This document shows positions 39,843 to 49,021 of a DNA stretch of 64,000 bases, piece by piece. Positions within the stretch are counted from its first letter, which is position 1; each line of letters starts with the position of its first letter. The notes beneath the pieces were generated by a model. That model saw only the letters and a program-made list of their open reading frames with translations. It made no database searches and was not told the origin of the DNA. Both the position numbers and the translations under genes were made by a program. The stretch comes from Streptomyces sp. 1331.2 (GTDB lineage: Bacteria > Actinomycetota > Actinomycetes > Streptomycetales > Streptomycetaceae), in contig NZ_OBMJ01000001.1 in assembly GCF_900199205.1 (NCBI RefSeq), positions 6,131,001 to 6,195,000 on the forward strand. The letters are read 5' to 3'.

Positions 39843-40400
39843 ATGAGTGAGCGTCCGCGGCTGACCGTGCTCTCCGGCCCCTCGGGGGTCGGCAAGAGCA
39901 CGGTCGTCGCTCATATGAGGAAGATGCACCCCGAGGTCTGGCTCTCGGTGTCGGCGACGACCCGCCACCCCAGGCCCGGCGAGAAGAACGGGGTCCAGTA
40001 CCACTTCGTCGACAACGACGAGTTCGACAAGCTGGTCGCCAACGGCGAACTGCTGGAGTGGGCCGAGTTCGCCGGGAACCGCTACGGCACCCCGCGTGCG
40101 GCCGTGCTGGAGAAGCTGGAGCGCGGCGAGCCCGTGCTGCTGGAGATCGACCTCCAGGGCGCCCGGCAGGTGCGCGAGTCGATGTCCGACGCCCAGCTGG
40201 TCTTCCTGGCCCCGCCGAGCTGGGACGAGCTGGTCCGCCGGCTGACCGGCCGGGGCACCGAGCCGCAGGACGTGATCGAGAAGCGGCTCGCCGCCGCCAA
40301 GATCGAGCTCGCTGCCGAGCCCGAGTTCGACACGACCCTGGTCAACACCTCCGTCGAGCAGGTAGCGGCCGAACTGCTAGCCTTGCTCGGTGTAGCCTGA
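39843..40400 (+). CDS. gmk: guanylate kinase
   Basis: Phosphorylates GMP/dGMP. 185 residues. P-loop [10 protein letters not shown] at 11-20, GMP-binding [34 protein letters not shown] and [15 protein letters not shown] at 39843. Follows mihF by 49 bp and precedes rpoZ, the usual order. Confidence 0.97.
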   Translation: MSERPRLTVLSGPSGVGKSTVVAHMRKMHPEVWLSVSATTRHPRPGEKNGVQYHFVDNDEFDKLVANGELLEWAEFAGNRYGTPRAAVLEKLERGEPVLLEIDLQGARQVRESMSDAQLVFLAPPSWDELVRRLTGRGTEPQDVIEKRLAAAKIELAAEPEFDTTLVNTSVEQVAAELLALLGVA

Positions 40401-40437
40401 CCTGTCTGTCTTTTCCACCCTTTCGGAAGGTTTTCGC

Positions 40438-40704
40438 GTGTCCTCTTCCATGACCGCGCCCGAGGGCATCATCAACCCGCCGATCGACGAGCTGCTTGAG
40501 GCCACCGACTCCAAGTACAGCCTCGTGATCTACGCCGCCAAGCGCGCGCGCCAGATCAACGCGTACTACTCCCAGCTCGGTGAGGGTCTGCTGGAGTACG
40601 TCGGCCCGCTGGTCGACACCCACGTGCACGAGAAGCCGCTGTCGATCGCGCTGCGCGAGATCAACGCGGGCATGCTGACCGCCGAGGCGGTCGAGGCCGC
40701 CTGA
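40438..40704 (+). CDS. rpoZ: RNA polymerase omega subunit
   Basis: 88 residues; helps assemble beta' into RNA polymerase. Contains [40 protein letters not shown] and [20 protein letters not shown], the actinobacterial omega pattern. GTG at 40438 with GGAAGG upstream. A strong hairpin follows. Confidence 0.97.
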   Translation: MSSSMTAPEGIINPPIDELLEATDSKYSLVIYAAKRARQINAYYSQLGEGLLEYVGPLVDTHVHEKPLSIALREINAGMLTAEAVEAA

Positions 40705-40730
40705 GGCGGTCGGTAGCTTCGTGGTTTCCG

Positions 40731-40766
40731 GGAGGGCCCGGCGGAATCGTTTCCGCCGGGCCCTCC
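40731..40766. terminator. 16-bp perfect stem terminator after rpoZ
   Basis: GGAGGGCCCGGCGGAA (40731-40746) pairs perfectly with TTCCGCCGGGCCCTCC (40751-40766) across a TCGT tetraloop, 26 bp after rpoZ. Confidence 0.85.
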
Positions 40767-40876
40767 GGCGTTTCCGCTCGCTGTCGGTGGCCGCCGGTAG
40801 GGGGTGGGGCACCGCGCAGGCGGCGGCTGAGGGGCCGTAGGGTGGGCGGGTTCCCGATGCGGAGAAAGGTCGGTAC

Positions 40877-42106
40877 ATGAGCGCTCCAGCGGACGCCCCC
40901 CGCGTGGTCCTCGGTGTGAGCGGCGGGATCGCCGCCTACAAGGCGTGCGAACTGCTGCGCCGGTTCACCGAGTCCGGCCACCAGGTCACCGTGGTGCCCA
41001 CCGAGGCCGCGCTGCACTTCGTCGGCGAGGCGACCTGGGCCGCGCTGTCCGGCCGCCCGGCCGCCACCGAGACCTGGGAGCGCGTCCACGAGGTGCCGCA
41101 CGTGCGGATCGGGCAGCAGGCCGACCTGGTCGTGGTCGCCCCGGCCACCGCCGACCTGATCGCCAAGGCCGCCCACGGCCTGGCCGACGACCTGCTGACC
41201 AACACCCTGCTCACCGCCCGCTGCCCGGTCGTGGTGGCGCCCGCCATGCACACCGAGATGTGGGAGCACCCCGCCACCCGGGACAACGTCGCCACGCTGC
41301 GCCGCCGGGGCGTGATCGTGCTGGAGCCGGCCGTCGGGCGGCTCACCGGCAAGGACACCGGCAAGGGGCGGCTGCCCGAGCCGGCCGCGATCTTCGACGC
41401 CTGCCGGGCCGTGCTGCGCCGCGGCGGGGCGGTCGCGACCGACCTGGCGGGCCGGCACGTGGTGGTCTCGGCCGGCGGCACCCGGGAGCCGCTGGACCCG
41501 GTGCGCTTCCTCGGCAACCGCTCCTCCGGCAAGCAGGGCTATGCGCTCGCGGTGACGGCCGCGGCCCGCGGGGCCCGGGTGACCCTGCTCTCGGCCAACG
41601 CCGAGCTGCCGGAGCCGGCCGGGGTGGACGTGGTGCACGTCTCGACCGCGCTGGAGCTGCGCGAGGCGGCGCTCAAGGCCGCCGCGGACGCGGACGCGGT
41701 GGTGATGGCCGCCGCCGTGGCCGACTTCCGACCCGCCGAGTACGCGACCGGCAAGATCAAGAAGGTCGAGGGGATCGAGCCGGCGCCCGTCGCACTGGTG
41801 CGCAATCCCGACATCCTGGCCGAGCTGTCGGCCCACCGGCCCCGTTCGGGTCAACTGGTCGTGGGTTTCGCTGCGGAGACCGACGACGTGCTCGCCAACG
41901 GCCGCGCCAAGCTCGCCCGCAAGGGGTGTGACCTGCTCGTCGTCAACGAGGTGGGCAACGGCAAGGCCTTCGGCACGGACGTCAACGAGGCCGTCGTCCT
42001 GGGCTCGGACGGCAGTGAGACGGCCGTTCCGGTCGGCCCGAAGGAGGTCCTTGCGGACGTGGTCTGGGACCTCGTCGCAAAGCGGCTGGAAACGGGCGGC
42101 AACTGA
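40877..42106 (+). CDS. coaBC: bifunctional phosphopantothenoylcysteine synthetase/decarboxylase
   Basis: Makes phosphopantetheine for CoA. 409 residues. N-terminal FMN decarboxylase (CoaC): [37 protein letters not shown], and [17 protein letters not shown]-terminal synthetase (CoaB) from about residue 190: [39 protein letters not shown] and KIKK. ATG at 40877. Confidence 0.96.
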   Translation: MSAPADAPRVVLGVSGGIAAYKACELLRRFTESGHQVTVVPTEAALHFVGEATWAALSGRPAATETWERVHEVPHVRIGQQADLVVVAPATADLIAKAAHGLADDLLTNTLLTARCPVVVAPAMHTEMWEHPATRDNVATLRRRGVIVLEPAVGRLTGKDTGKGRLPEPAAIFDACRAVLRRGGAVATDLAGRHVVVSAGGTREPLDPVRFLGNRSSGKQGYALAVTAAARGARVTLLSANAELPEPAGVDVVHVSTALELREAALKAAADADAVVMAAAVADFRPAEYATGKIKKVEGIEPAPVALVRNPDILAELSAHRPRSGQLVVGFAAETDDVLANGRAKLARKGCDLLVVNEVGNGKAFGTDVNEAVVLGSDGSETAVPVGPKEVLADVVWDLVAKRLETGGN

Positions 42107-42257
42107 TCGAAATCGATCTCAGAACGTTCGAGAATTCCAGAAGCGGGTGACGTTCGACGGAACCAGACCGTTAGAATCCAGGAATCAAGTCTTTCCGGAG
42201 TCTCCCGGTCCACCCGGGGAACTTCAGTCAGCAGCCGCTGCAACCCCAGGGAGCGCT

Positions 42258-43466
42258 GTGTCTCGCCGCCTGTTCACCTCGGAGTCCGTCACCGAGGGAC
42301 ACCCCGACAAGATCGCTGACCAGATCAGCGACACCATCCTTGACGCTCTCCTGCGTGAGGACCCGACTTCCCGGGTCGCCGTGGAGACGCTCATCACCAC
42401 CGGCCAGGTGCACGTGGCCGGCGAGGTGACCACCAAGGCGTACGCGCCGATCGCCCAGCTCGTCCGGGACAAGATCCTGGAGATCGGCTACGACAGCTCC
42501 AAGAAGGGCTTCGACGGCGCCTCCTGCGGCGTCTCGGTGTCCATCGGTGCCCAGTCGCCCGACATCGCGCAGGGCGTCGACACCGCGTACGAGGCCCGGG
42601 TCGAGGGTGACGACGACGACCTGGACAAGCAGGGCGCCGGTGACCAGGGCCTGATGTTCGGCTACGCGTCCGACGAGACGCCCGAGCTCATGCCGCTGCC
42701 GATCACGCTGGCCCACCGCCTCTCGCGCCGGCTGACCGAGGTTCGCAAGAACGGGACCATCCCCTACCTGCGCCCCGACGGCAAGACCCAGGTCACCATC
42801 GAGTACGACGGCGACAAGGCCGTCCGCCTCGACACCGTGGTCGTCTCCACCCAGCACGCCAGTGACATCGACCTGGAGTCGCTGCTCACCCCGGACATCC
42901 GGGAGTTCGTGGTGGAGCCCGAGCTCAAGGCGCTCGCCGAGCAGGGCATCAAGCTGACCACCGACGGCTACCGCCTGCTGGTCAACCCGACCGGCCGCTT
43001 CGAGATCGGCGGCCCGATGGGCGACGCCGGCCTCACCGGCCGCAAGATCATCATCGACACCTACGGCGGCATGGCCCGCCACGGTGGCGGCGCCTTCTCG
43101 GGCAAGGACCCGTCCAAGGTGGACCGCTCGGCCGCGTACGCGATGCGCTGGGTGGCGAAGAACATCGTCGCCGCCGGCCTCGCCCGCCGCGCCGAGGTGC
43201 AGGTCGCGTACGCGATCGGCAAGGCCGAGCCGGTCGGCCTCTTCGTGGAGACCTTCGGCACCGAGACCGTGCCGGTCCTCAGCATCCAGAAGGCCGTCTC
43301 CGAGGTCTTCGACCTGCGCCCGGCCGCGATCATCCGCGACCTGGACCTGCTGCGGCCGATCTATTCCCAGACCGCCGCGTACGGCCACTTCGGCCGTGAG
43401 CTGCCGGACTTCACCTGGGAGCGCACCGACCGGGTGGAGCAGCTGAAGGCTGCCGTGCAGGACTGA
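42258..43466 (+). CDS. metK: S-adenosylmethionine synthetase
   Basis: Makes SAM from Met and ATP. 402 residues. [20 protein letters not shown] at the N-terminus, [69 protein letters not shown] start at 42258 with GGGAG upstream. The leader 42107-42257 has a TAGAAT hexamer at 42172 as a possible -10, but no SAM riboswitch was recognised. Confidence 0.97.
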   Translation: MSRRLFTSESVTEGHPDKIADQISDTILDALLREDPTSRVAVETLITTGQVHVAGEVTTKAYAPIAQLVRDKILEIGYDSSKKGFDGASCGVSVSIGAQSPDIAQGVDTAYEARVEGDDDDLDKQGAGDQGLMFGYASDETPELMPLPITLAHRLSRRLTEVRKNGTIPYLRPDGKTQVTIEYDGDKAVRLDTVVVSTQHASDIDLESLLTPDIREFVVEPELKALAEQGIKLTTDGYRLLVNPTGRFEIGGPMGDAGLTGRKIIIDTYGGMARHGGGAFSGKDPSKVDRSAAYAMRWVAKNIVAAGLARRAEVQVAYAIGKAEPVGLFVETFGTETVPVLSIQKAVSEVFDLRPAAIIRDLDLLRPIYSQTAAYGHFGRELPDFTWERTDRVEQLKAAVQD

Positions 43467-43481
43467 CGTCCGGACGTCGTG

Positions 43482-43516
43482 AGGCGGCGCCCGTCCCTTC
43501 GGGGCGGGCGCCGCTT
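43482..43516. terminator. UUCG-capped hairpin after metK
   Basis: AGGCGGCGCCCG-T-CCC pairs with GGG-CGGGCGCCGCTT with one bulged T, closed by a stable TTCG loop, 16 bp after metK. Confidence 0.8.
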
Positions 43517-43593
43517 CCGTGTGCGGGCGGGTCGGCCGTGTGGGTCGTCGGTGTGTGTGCGTTGTCGGTGTGACCTGGTAGTACTTGGGAGCG

Positions 43594-45678
43594 ATGAGCA
43601 GCACAGGGGAGAACGGGGCCGCGGAGCCGGAGCAGCTGGCCTTCATCCGGGAGACGGTCAAGCGCGCCAAGCCGCGCAGCTGGCGCGGGGCGAAGCGGGC
43701 CGAGCACCTGCCGGTGGCCCGGGTCGTGGTGGACAAGGGCGTGCTCACCATCGACAAGTTCTTCGACTACGAGGTGCCGGCCGCCATGGCCGAGGAGGCC
43801 CGCCCCGGGGTGCGGGTGCGGGTGCGGTTCGGCGCGCGCGTGGTGAAGGGCCAGCGCGAGGGCGGCGAGCTGCACGACGGGTTCATCGTCGCCCGGCTGG
43901 AGAAGAGCGACTTCCCCGGGCCGCTCGCCCCGCTGGCGCAGGTGCTCTCTCCCGAGCCGGTGCTCACCCCGCAGCTGCTGCGGCTCTGCCGAACCGTCGC
44001 CGACCGCTACGCCGGGACGCTCGCCGACGTGCTCCAGCTGGCCGTCCCGCCCCGGCACGCCAAGGCCGAGGCCGAGCCCTCCCCGCCGCCGCAGCCGCGC
44101 CCGGCCGCCCCGGCCCCCGGCGGCTGGCAGCGCTACCCGGCCGGGCCGGACTTCCTCGCCGCACTGGCCGGGGGCGGCTCGCCGCGCGCGGTGTGGACGG
44201 CGCTGCCCGGGCCCGGCTGGCCGTACGAGATCGCGCGGGCGGTGGCGGCGACGCTGGCAGGCGGGCGCGGGGCGCTGGTCGTCGTGCCGGACGGGCGCTC
44301 GCTCGCCCAGGTCGACCAGGCGCTCACCGAACTGCTCGGCCCCGGGACGCACGTGGCGCTGGAGGCCGAGCTCGGCCCGCGCGAGCGCTACAAGCGCTGG
44401 CTCGCGGTGAGCCGGGGCTCGGTGCACGCCGCGATCGGCACCCGCGCCACCATGTTCGCCCCGGTGCGCGACCTCGGGCTGGTCGTCGTCTGGTCCGACG
44501 GGGACAGCAGCCACAGCGACCCGCGCGCCCCGCACCCGCACGTGCGGGAGGTGGCGCTGCTGCGCGCCGCCGAGGAGGGCGCGGCGGTGCTGCTGGGCGG
44601 GCACGCGGTGACGGTGGAGGGCGCGCAGCTGGTCAGCACCGGTTGGGCCCGCCCGCTCGTCGCGGACCGGGAGACGGTGCGGCAGGTCGCGCCCAGGGTG
44701 CGGACCGTCACCGACCAGGACCAGCACCGGGACGCGGCGGCGCAGGCCGCCCGGCTGCCCTCCGTCGCCTGGGAGGCCGCCCGGGAGGCGTTGGCGGCCG
44801 GACACCCGGTGCTGATCCAGGTGCCCCGGCGCGGCTACGTACCCCGGCTGGCCTGCGGGCGCTGCCGGACCCCGGCGCGGTGCCGGCGCTGCGAGGGGCC
44901 GCTGGAGGCGCCCTCGGCGGACGCCCTGCTGACCTGCGGGTGGTGCGGGCAGACGGAGGACGACTGGCACTGCCCCGAGTGCGGGTCGTTCCGGCTGCGG
45001 GCCCAGGTGGTCGGCGCCCGGCGGACGGCGGAGGAACTGGGCAAGGCGTTCCCGCGGATCCCGGTGCGGACCTCGGGCCGGGACGCGGTGCTGGCCACCG
45101 TGCCGGACGAGCCCTCGCTGGTGATCTCCACACCGGGTGCGGAGCCCCTGGTGGAGGGCGGCTCCGGGTACGGGGCCGCGCTGCTGCTGGACGGGTGGGC
45201 GCTGCTGAGCCGGCCCGACCTGCGGGCCGGGGAGGAGGCGCTGCGGCTCTGGCTGGCGGCCGCCGCGCTGGTGCGGCCCTCGACCGAGGGCGGCACGGTG
45301 GTCGTGGTCGCCGAGCCCTCCGCCCGACCGGTGCAGGCGCTGGTGCGGTGGGACCCGCTGGGGCACGCCGGGCTGGAGCGGGACGAGCGGGCGCAGCTGC
45401 ACTTCCCGCCGGTGTCGCGGATGGCGTCGGTCAGCGGCAGCCCGGCGGCCGTCGCCGACCTGCTGGGGCTGATCCGGCTGCCGGAGGGGGCGGACGTGCT
45501 CGGGCCGGTGCCGGTGCCGGCGCTGCGGGGGGAGGAGCAGGAGCGGGCGCTGCTGCGGGTGTCGCCCGGGCAGGGGGCGGCGCTGGCGGCGGCGCTCAAG
45601 GCGGCGCAGATCGCGCGGATCGCGCTGCGGACGGCGGAACCGGTGCGGGTGCGGGTGGATCCGACGGACATCGGCTGA
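43594..45678 (+). CDS. priA: PriA-like primosomal protein N', lacking helicase motifs
   Basis: 694 residues. N-terminal 3' DNA-binding domain (ARVVVDKGVLTIDKFFDYEVPAAM), then a degenerate helicase core: the Walker A site reads ALPGPGWPYEIARA instead of GxTGSGKT. The zinc-binding module is intact with four CxxC pairs (CGRCRTPARCRRCEG ... CGWCGQTEDDWHCPECGS, about residues 417-465), and the C-terminal domain is present. Actinobacterial PriA proteins share this loss, so it is probably a structural or loading factor for replication restart. ATG at 43594; TTG at 43585 is possible. Confidence 0.92.
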   Translation: MSSTGENGAAEPEQLAFIRETVKRAKPRSWRGAKRAEHLPVARVVVDKGVLTIDKFFDYEVPAAMAEEARPGVRVRVRFGARVVKGQREGGELHDGFIVARLEKSDFPGPLAPLAQVLSPEPVLTPQLLRLCRTVADRYAGTLADVLQLAVPPRHAKAEAEPSPPPQPRPAAPAPGGWQRYPAGPDFLAALAGGGSPRAVWTALPGPGWPYEIARAVAATLAGGRGALVVVPDGRSLAQVDQALTELLGPGTHVALEAELGPRERYKRWLAVSRGSVHAAIGTRATMFAPVRDLGLVVVWSDGDSSHSDPRAPHPHVREVALLRAAEEGAAVLLGGHAVTVEGAQLVSTGWARPLVADRETVRQVAPRVRTVTDQDQHRDAAAQAARLPSVAWEAAREALAAGHPVLIQVPRRGYVPRLACGRCRTPARCRRCEGPLEAPSADALLTCGWCGQTEDDWHCPECGSFRLRAQVVGARRTAEELGKAFPRIPVRTSGRDAVLATVPDEPSLVISTPGAEPLVEGGSGYGAALLLDGWALLSRPDLRAGEEALRLWLAAAALVRPSTEGGTVVVVAEPSARPVQALVRWDPLGHAGLERDERAQLHFPPVSRMASVSGSPAAVADLLGLIRLPEGADVLGPVPVPALRGEEQERALLRVSPGQGAALAAALKAAQIARIALRTAEPVRVRVDPTDIG

Positions 45679-45741
45679 GGTCGGGCCGGGGAGCGGCGCG
45701 GGCGGGGTCTCGGGAGGGCTTCGGGGAGGGGCGTGCTTCGG

Positions 45742-45819
45742 GGAGGGGCGCGTGCGGCGCCGGGCGCCGGTGGGGGCGTGGAGGGCGTGCGGCGCCGGGA
45801 GGGGCGCGTGCGGCGCCGG
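45742..45819. repeat. 22-bp direct repeat in the priA-hypothetical spacer
   Basis: GGAGGGGCGCGTGCGGCGCC plus GG occurs at 45742-45763 and 45798-45819, with related partial copies around 45725 and 45780. Lies in the 202-bp spacer between convergent genes; no gene supported. Confidence 0.7.
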
Positions 45820-45880
45820 TGGGGCGGGGTGAGTGGGCCACCCCGCCCCGGACGGCCGGTGGTGCGTGCGGTGGTGCCCG

Positions 45881-46510
45881 TCAGCCGCGCAGGGGGATGC
45901 CGGTGCGGTCGACGGGGGTGGTGCGGTCGGGCTGGGGGCGGTCGACGGGGGTGCGGTCGAGCGCGGGGCGGTCCAAGGTGCTGCGGTCCAGGCTGCTGCG
46001 CTCCATGGGGGTGCGGTCCAGGCTGCTGCGGTCCAGGCCGCCCTGGCGGGCGGCGGGGACGGTGGGGGTCAGGCCGCCGGCCGGAGTGGTGGGGAGGTCC
46101 TCGGAGCGATCCGGGCGGCTCGGGCCCGGGACGGCGCCGCTGGCGGCGAGGAGTTCGCTGGTCGGGCGGCGCATGCCGTAGCGGCGGTGCACGGCCTGCT
46201 TGGTGACCCCGAGGGCGGAGCCCACCGAGTCCCAGGAGAAGCCCAGCGCGCGGTCGAACTCGACCGCCGCCGCCACCAGGGTCTCCACGCTCTCCCGCAA
46301 CTCCTGCGCCAGTCGCACGGTCGGCGCCGGAGCCCGCCCGTACACCACGAAGCCGGCCGAGGTGCTGGGGCGCCGCGGTCGGTAGACGTTGCCCAGCTGG
46401 GCGGTGAGCGTCCGCAGCGCGTCGACCTGGCGCCTCACCCGCTCGATGTCCCGCACCAGCAGGTGCAGGCTCGCCCGCGCCCGGGCGTCGTGGTTGATCT
46501 GCTCGGCCAT
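45881..46510 (-). CDS. helix-turn-helix protein with C-terminal (S/T/x)-DR pentapeptide repeats
   Basis: 209 residues. N-terminal half: helical ([27 protein letters not shown]) and a helix-turn-helix-like [22 protein letters not shown]. The last ~50 residues are a run of five-residue units ([35 protein letters not shown]) coded by 15-bp tandem repeats. Likely DNA-binding; the repeat tail could be a flexible or charged tether. ATG at 46510. Upstream 46511-46821 (to def) holds GGGGCATG-type repeats near 46682-46730 and otherwise the def promoter. Confidence 0.75.
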   Translation of the reverse strand: MAEQINHDARARASLHLLVRDIERVRRQVDALRTLTAQLGNVYRPRRPSTSAGFVVYGRAPAPTVRLAQELRESVETLVAAAVEFDRALGFSWDSVGSALGVTKQAVHRRYGMRRPTSELLAASGAVPGPSRPDRSEDLPTTPAGGLTPTVPAARQGGLDRSSLDRTPMERSSLDRSTLDRPALDRTPVDRPQPDRTTPVDRTGIPLRG

Positions 46511-46821
46511 GGCCTACGTGCCACCTTCCGTACGGTTCAGCTCGGCCGGGGCGCGGTGTCCCGTGCGCCCGGCCCCGGTCAATCTCTCTTGACCAACGCC
46601 GAATCGGGGGCCGGGGTAACGCGGCTCGCCGGACTCGGGATATGCCAGCGGGTGTTCGGTCGGTCCGAGGGCAGGCTCCGGGGCATGCTCCGGGGTGTGG
46701 CCGGGGCATGGTCCGAGGGCATGGGGGGCGGGGTCGGCGCGTTGCATAGACTTGGCCGAACAGCCGTTGCCCGCAGCCCCCGAGCGACTCCCGACACCTC
46801 GACGGACAGGACCCGTACCCC

Positions 46822-47367
46822 GTGGCGATCCAGCCGATCCGTCTCTTCGGAGACCCCGTCCTGCGGGCCACCGCCCAGCCGGTGACCGTGTTCGACAAGG
46901 AACTGCGCAACCTGGTCCGCGACCTGACCGACACCATGACGGCCGCCCCCGGCGCCGGCCTCGCCGCGCCCCAACTCGGTGTCTCGCTGCGGGTGTTCAC
47001 GTACCACGTGGACGGCGTCACCGGGCACCTGATCAACCCGGACCTGTCGCTGAGCGAGGACGAGCAGGAGGGCCCCGAGGGCTGCCTCTCGCTGCCCGGC
47101 CTGCGCTACGACACCAGGCGCGCGTACGGCGTGGTCGCCAAGGGCTTCAACATGTACGGCGATCCGGTGACGTTGGAGGGCACCCAGCTGCTCGCCCGGT
47201 GCATCCAGCACGAGACCGACCACCTGGACGGCATCATCTTCATCGACCGCCTCGACGGCGAGCAGCGCAAGGCCGCGCTGAAGGCGATCCGGGAGGCGGA
47301 CTGGGGCGGCGGGCCGGCTCCGGTCGTCAAGGTCTCGCCGCACAGCACCTTCGGCGCTGCGCGCTGA
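46822..47367 (+). CDS. def: peptide deformylase
   Basis: Removes the formyl group from nascent proteins. 181 residues. All three metal/active-site motifs are intact: GAGLAAPQ (44-51), EGCLS (86-90) and HETDH (130-134). GTG at 46822. Followed by fmt after 33 bp, pairing the formylation and deformylation enzymes. Confidence 0.97.
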   Translation: MAIQPIRLFGDPVLRATAQPVTVFDKELRNLVRDLTDTMTAAPGAGLAAPQLGVSLRVFTYHVDGVTGHLINPDLSLSEDEQEGPEGCLSLPGLRYDTRRAYGVVAKGFNMYGDPVTLEGTQLLARCIQHETDHLDGIIFIDRLDGEQRKAALKAIREADWGGGPAPVVKVSPHSTFGAAR

Positions 47368-47400
47368 TTTCCTGAATTCCCTTTTACAGAAAGGCACTTG

Positions 47401-48345
47401 ATGCGCCTCGTGTTCGCCGGCACCCCCGAGGTCGCCGTTCCCGCCCTGGACGCTCTGCTCGCCTCCGACCGGCACGAGGTCGTCGCGGTGGTCACCCGCC
47501 CCGACGCCCCCGCCGGGCGCGGCCGCAAGCTGGTCGCCAGCCCCGTCGCGCAGCGCGCCGAGGAGGCCGGGATCGAGGTCCTCAAGCCGGCGAAGCCCAG
47601 CGACCCGGAGTTCGTCGCGCGGCTCACCGAACTCGCCCCCGACTGCTGCCCGGTGGTCGCCTACGGTGCGCTGCTGCGCCCCGGCACCCTGGAGATCCCC
47701 AAGCACGGCTGGGTCAACCTGCACTTCTCGCTGCTGCCCGCCTGGCGCGGCGCGGCCCCCGTCCAGCACGCGGTGCTGGCCGGCGACGAGGTCACCGGCG
47801 CGTCCACCTTCCTGATCGAGCAGGGCCTGGACTCCGGCCCGGTCTACGGCGTCATCACCGAGGAGGTCCGCCCGACCGACACCAGCGGCGAACTGCTCAC
47901 CCGGCTCTCCGTCTCCGGCGCCCGGCTGCTCGCGGCCACCATGGACGGCATCGCGGACGGCTCCCTGCACGCCGTGCCGCAGCCCGCCGAAGGCATCACG
48001 CTCGCTCCGAAGATCACCGTCGAGGACGCCCGGATCGAGTGGAACCACCCCGCGCTGCGGATCGACCGCGTGGTGCGCGGCTGCGCGCCGGCGCCCGGGG
48101 CGTGGACGGAGTTCCGGGGCGAGCGGCTGAAGGTCACCGGGCCGGTGAAGCTGCTGGCGGAGTCGGCCGAGCTGGCGCCCGGCGAGGTTGCGATGGTCGG
48201 CAAGAACAGCGTGCGGGTCGGGACCGGCAGCCACGACATCGAGCTGGGGGAGGTCCGCCCACAGGGCAAGAAGGAGATGCGGGCCGCGGACTGGGCCCGG
48301 GGCGCCCGGCTGGCGGCGGGGGAGCGGTTCGGGGCGGCGAGCTGA
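47401..48345 (+). CDS. fmt: methionyl-tRNA formyltransferase
   Basis: Formylates initiator Met-tRNA. 314 residues. N-terminal [34 protein letters not shown] (flexible loop), folate-site [20 protein letters not shown] and [14 protein letters not shown], and a C-terminal OB-like domain. ATG at 47401; a TTG directly upstream is an alternative. AAAGG precedes. Confidence 0.97.
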   Translation: MRLVFAGTPEVAVPALDALLASDRHEVVAVVTRPDAPAGRGRKLVASPVAQRAEEAGIEVLKPAKPSDPEFVARLTELAPDCCPVVAYGALLRPGTLEIPKHGWVNLHFSLLPAWRGAAPVQHAVLAGDEVTGASTFLIEQGLDSGPVYGVITEEVRPTDTSGELLTRLSVSGARLLAATMDGIADGSLHAVPQPAEGITLAPKITVEDARIEWNHPALRIDRVVRGCAPAPGAWTEFRGERLKVTGPVKLLAESAELAPGEVAMVGKNSVRVGTGSHDIELGEVRPQGKKEMRAADWARGARLAAGERFGAAS

Positions 48346-48472
48346 GGGCCCACCCGTGGGCTGAGGGCTCGGGGGCGGTTCGTCCGGGGCGCTGAGATTC
48401 GCCGCGCGGGGTGGTGCGGGCGGGCCTACCTTGGTCCGAGTGGGGGGTTCCTCACCAGGAAGGCTGATCCCC

Positions 48473-48829
48473 ATGGCCCGACTCACCTGGACGAGCCCGC
48501 GCACCTGGACCGCCGTGGCCGGTGCACTGCTGGTGACCGCGACCTACGGGCTGGCGACCGCTCCACCGGCCGGTGCCGTGACCACCACGGTGGTCGCCGG
48601 CGACCCGGCCGCCACGGGCACGCTCTCCTCCGCCACCTGCCCGGCGGACCACCACCTGATCTCGGGCGGCTACGACCTGGGGACCGTCCAGGTCGATTCC
48701 TCCAGCGGTTCGCCGCCGGCCCTGGTGGTGGAGCGGAACGCACCGTCGGTCGACAAGAACAACACCTGGGAGGTCATCGCGGTGGGCATCGACGGAGCCC
48801 GGGCGCTCGCCCTCTGCGAGGCGGACTGA
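48473..48829 (+). CDS. small secreted protein, unknown
   Basis: 118 residues. Signal peptide: Arg-containing start, hydrophobic TAVAGALLVTATYGLAT, likely cleavage after APPAGA. The mature part (~83 residues) has two Cys (ATCPADHH and ALCEAD) that could form one disulfide. No domain recognised. ATG at 48473 with AGGAAGG upstream. Lies between fmt and rsmB, which are normally adjacent, so it may be an insertion into that unit. Confidence 0.7.
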   Translation: MARLTWTSPRTWTAVAGALLVTATYGLATAPPAGAVTTTVVAGDPAATGTLSSATCPADHHLISGGYDLGTVQVDSSSGSPPALVVERNAPSVDKNNTWEVIAVGIDGARALALCEAD

Positions 48830-48870
48830 CGAGCCGTCCGGGACGGGAGGCCGGCCCCTTCGGGGAGAAT

Positions 48871-48960
48871 GGGCCGGACCTCTCAGGCGAGAGGGGGTCG
48901 GACCTGTCGGGCGAGAGGGGGCCGGACGTCTCACAGTCGGGCATCGCGCAGTCGGGCATC
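48871..48960. repeat. 24-bp and 14-bp tandem repeats upstream of rsmB
   Basis: Two and a half units of GGGCCGGACCTCTCAGGCGA+GAGG (48871-48894, 48895-48918, 48919-48933) are followed by two CAGTCGGGCATC(G/T)CG units. Unit 1 contains the hairpin CCTCTC-AGGC-GAGAGG. They lie 60-150 bp before rsmB. Confidence 0.75.
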
Positions 48961-49021
48961 TCGCAGGGGATATCGTTGACCCCGATAACCACCGCAGCAC
49001 TTTGAAGCAGTCGAGGCACCA

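Noticed and set aside
42107-42257. SAM riboswitch ahead of metK
   Set aside because: Looked for the conserved SAM-element core and kink-turn; none was seen in the 151-bp leader.
43479-46181. 900-residue plus-strand frame overlapping priA
   Set aside because: Arg/Gly/Ala-rich shadow frame of priA running into repeats.
48871-48960. CRISPR-like array
   Set aside because: Units are contiguous without unique spacers and number under three; these are simple tandem repeats.
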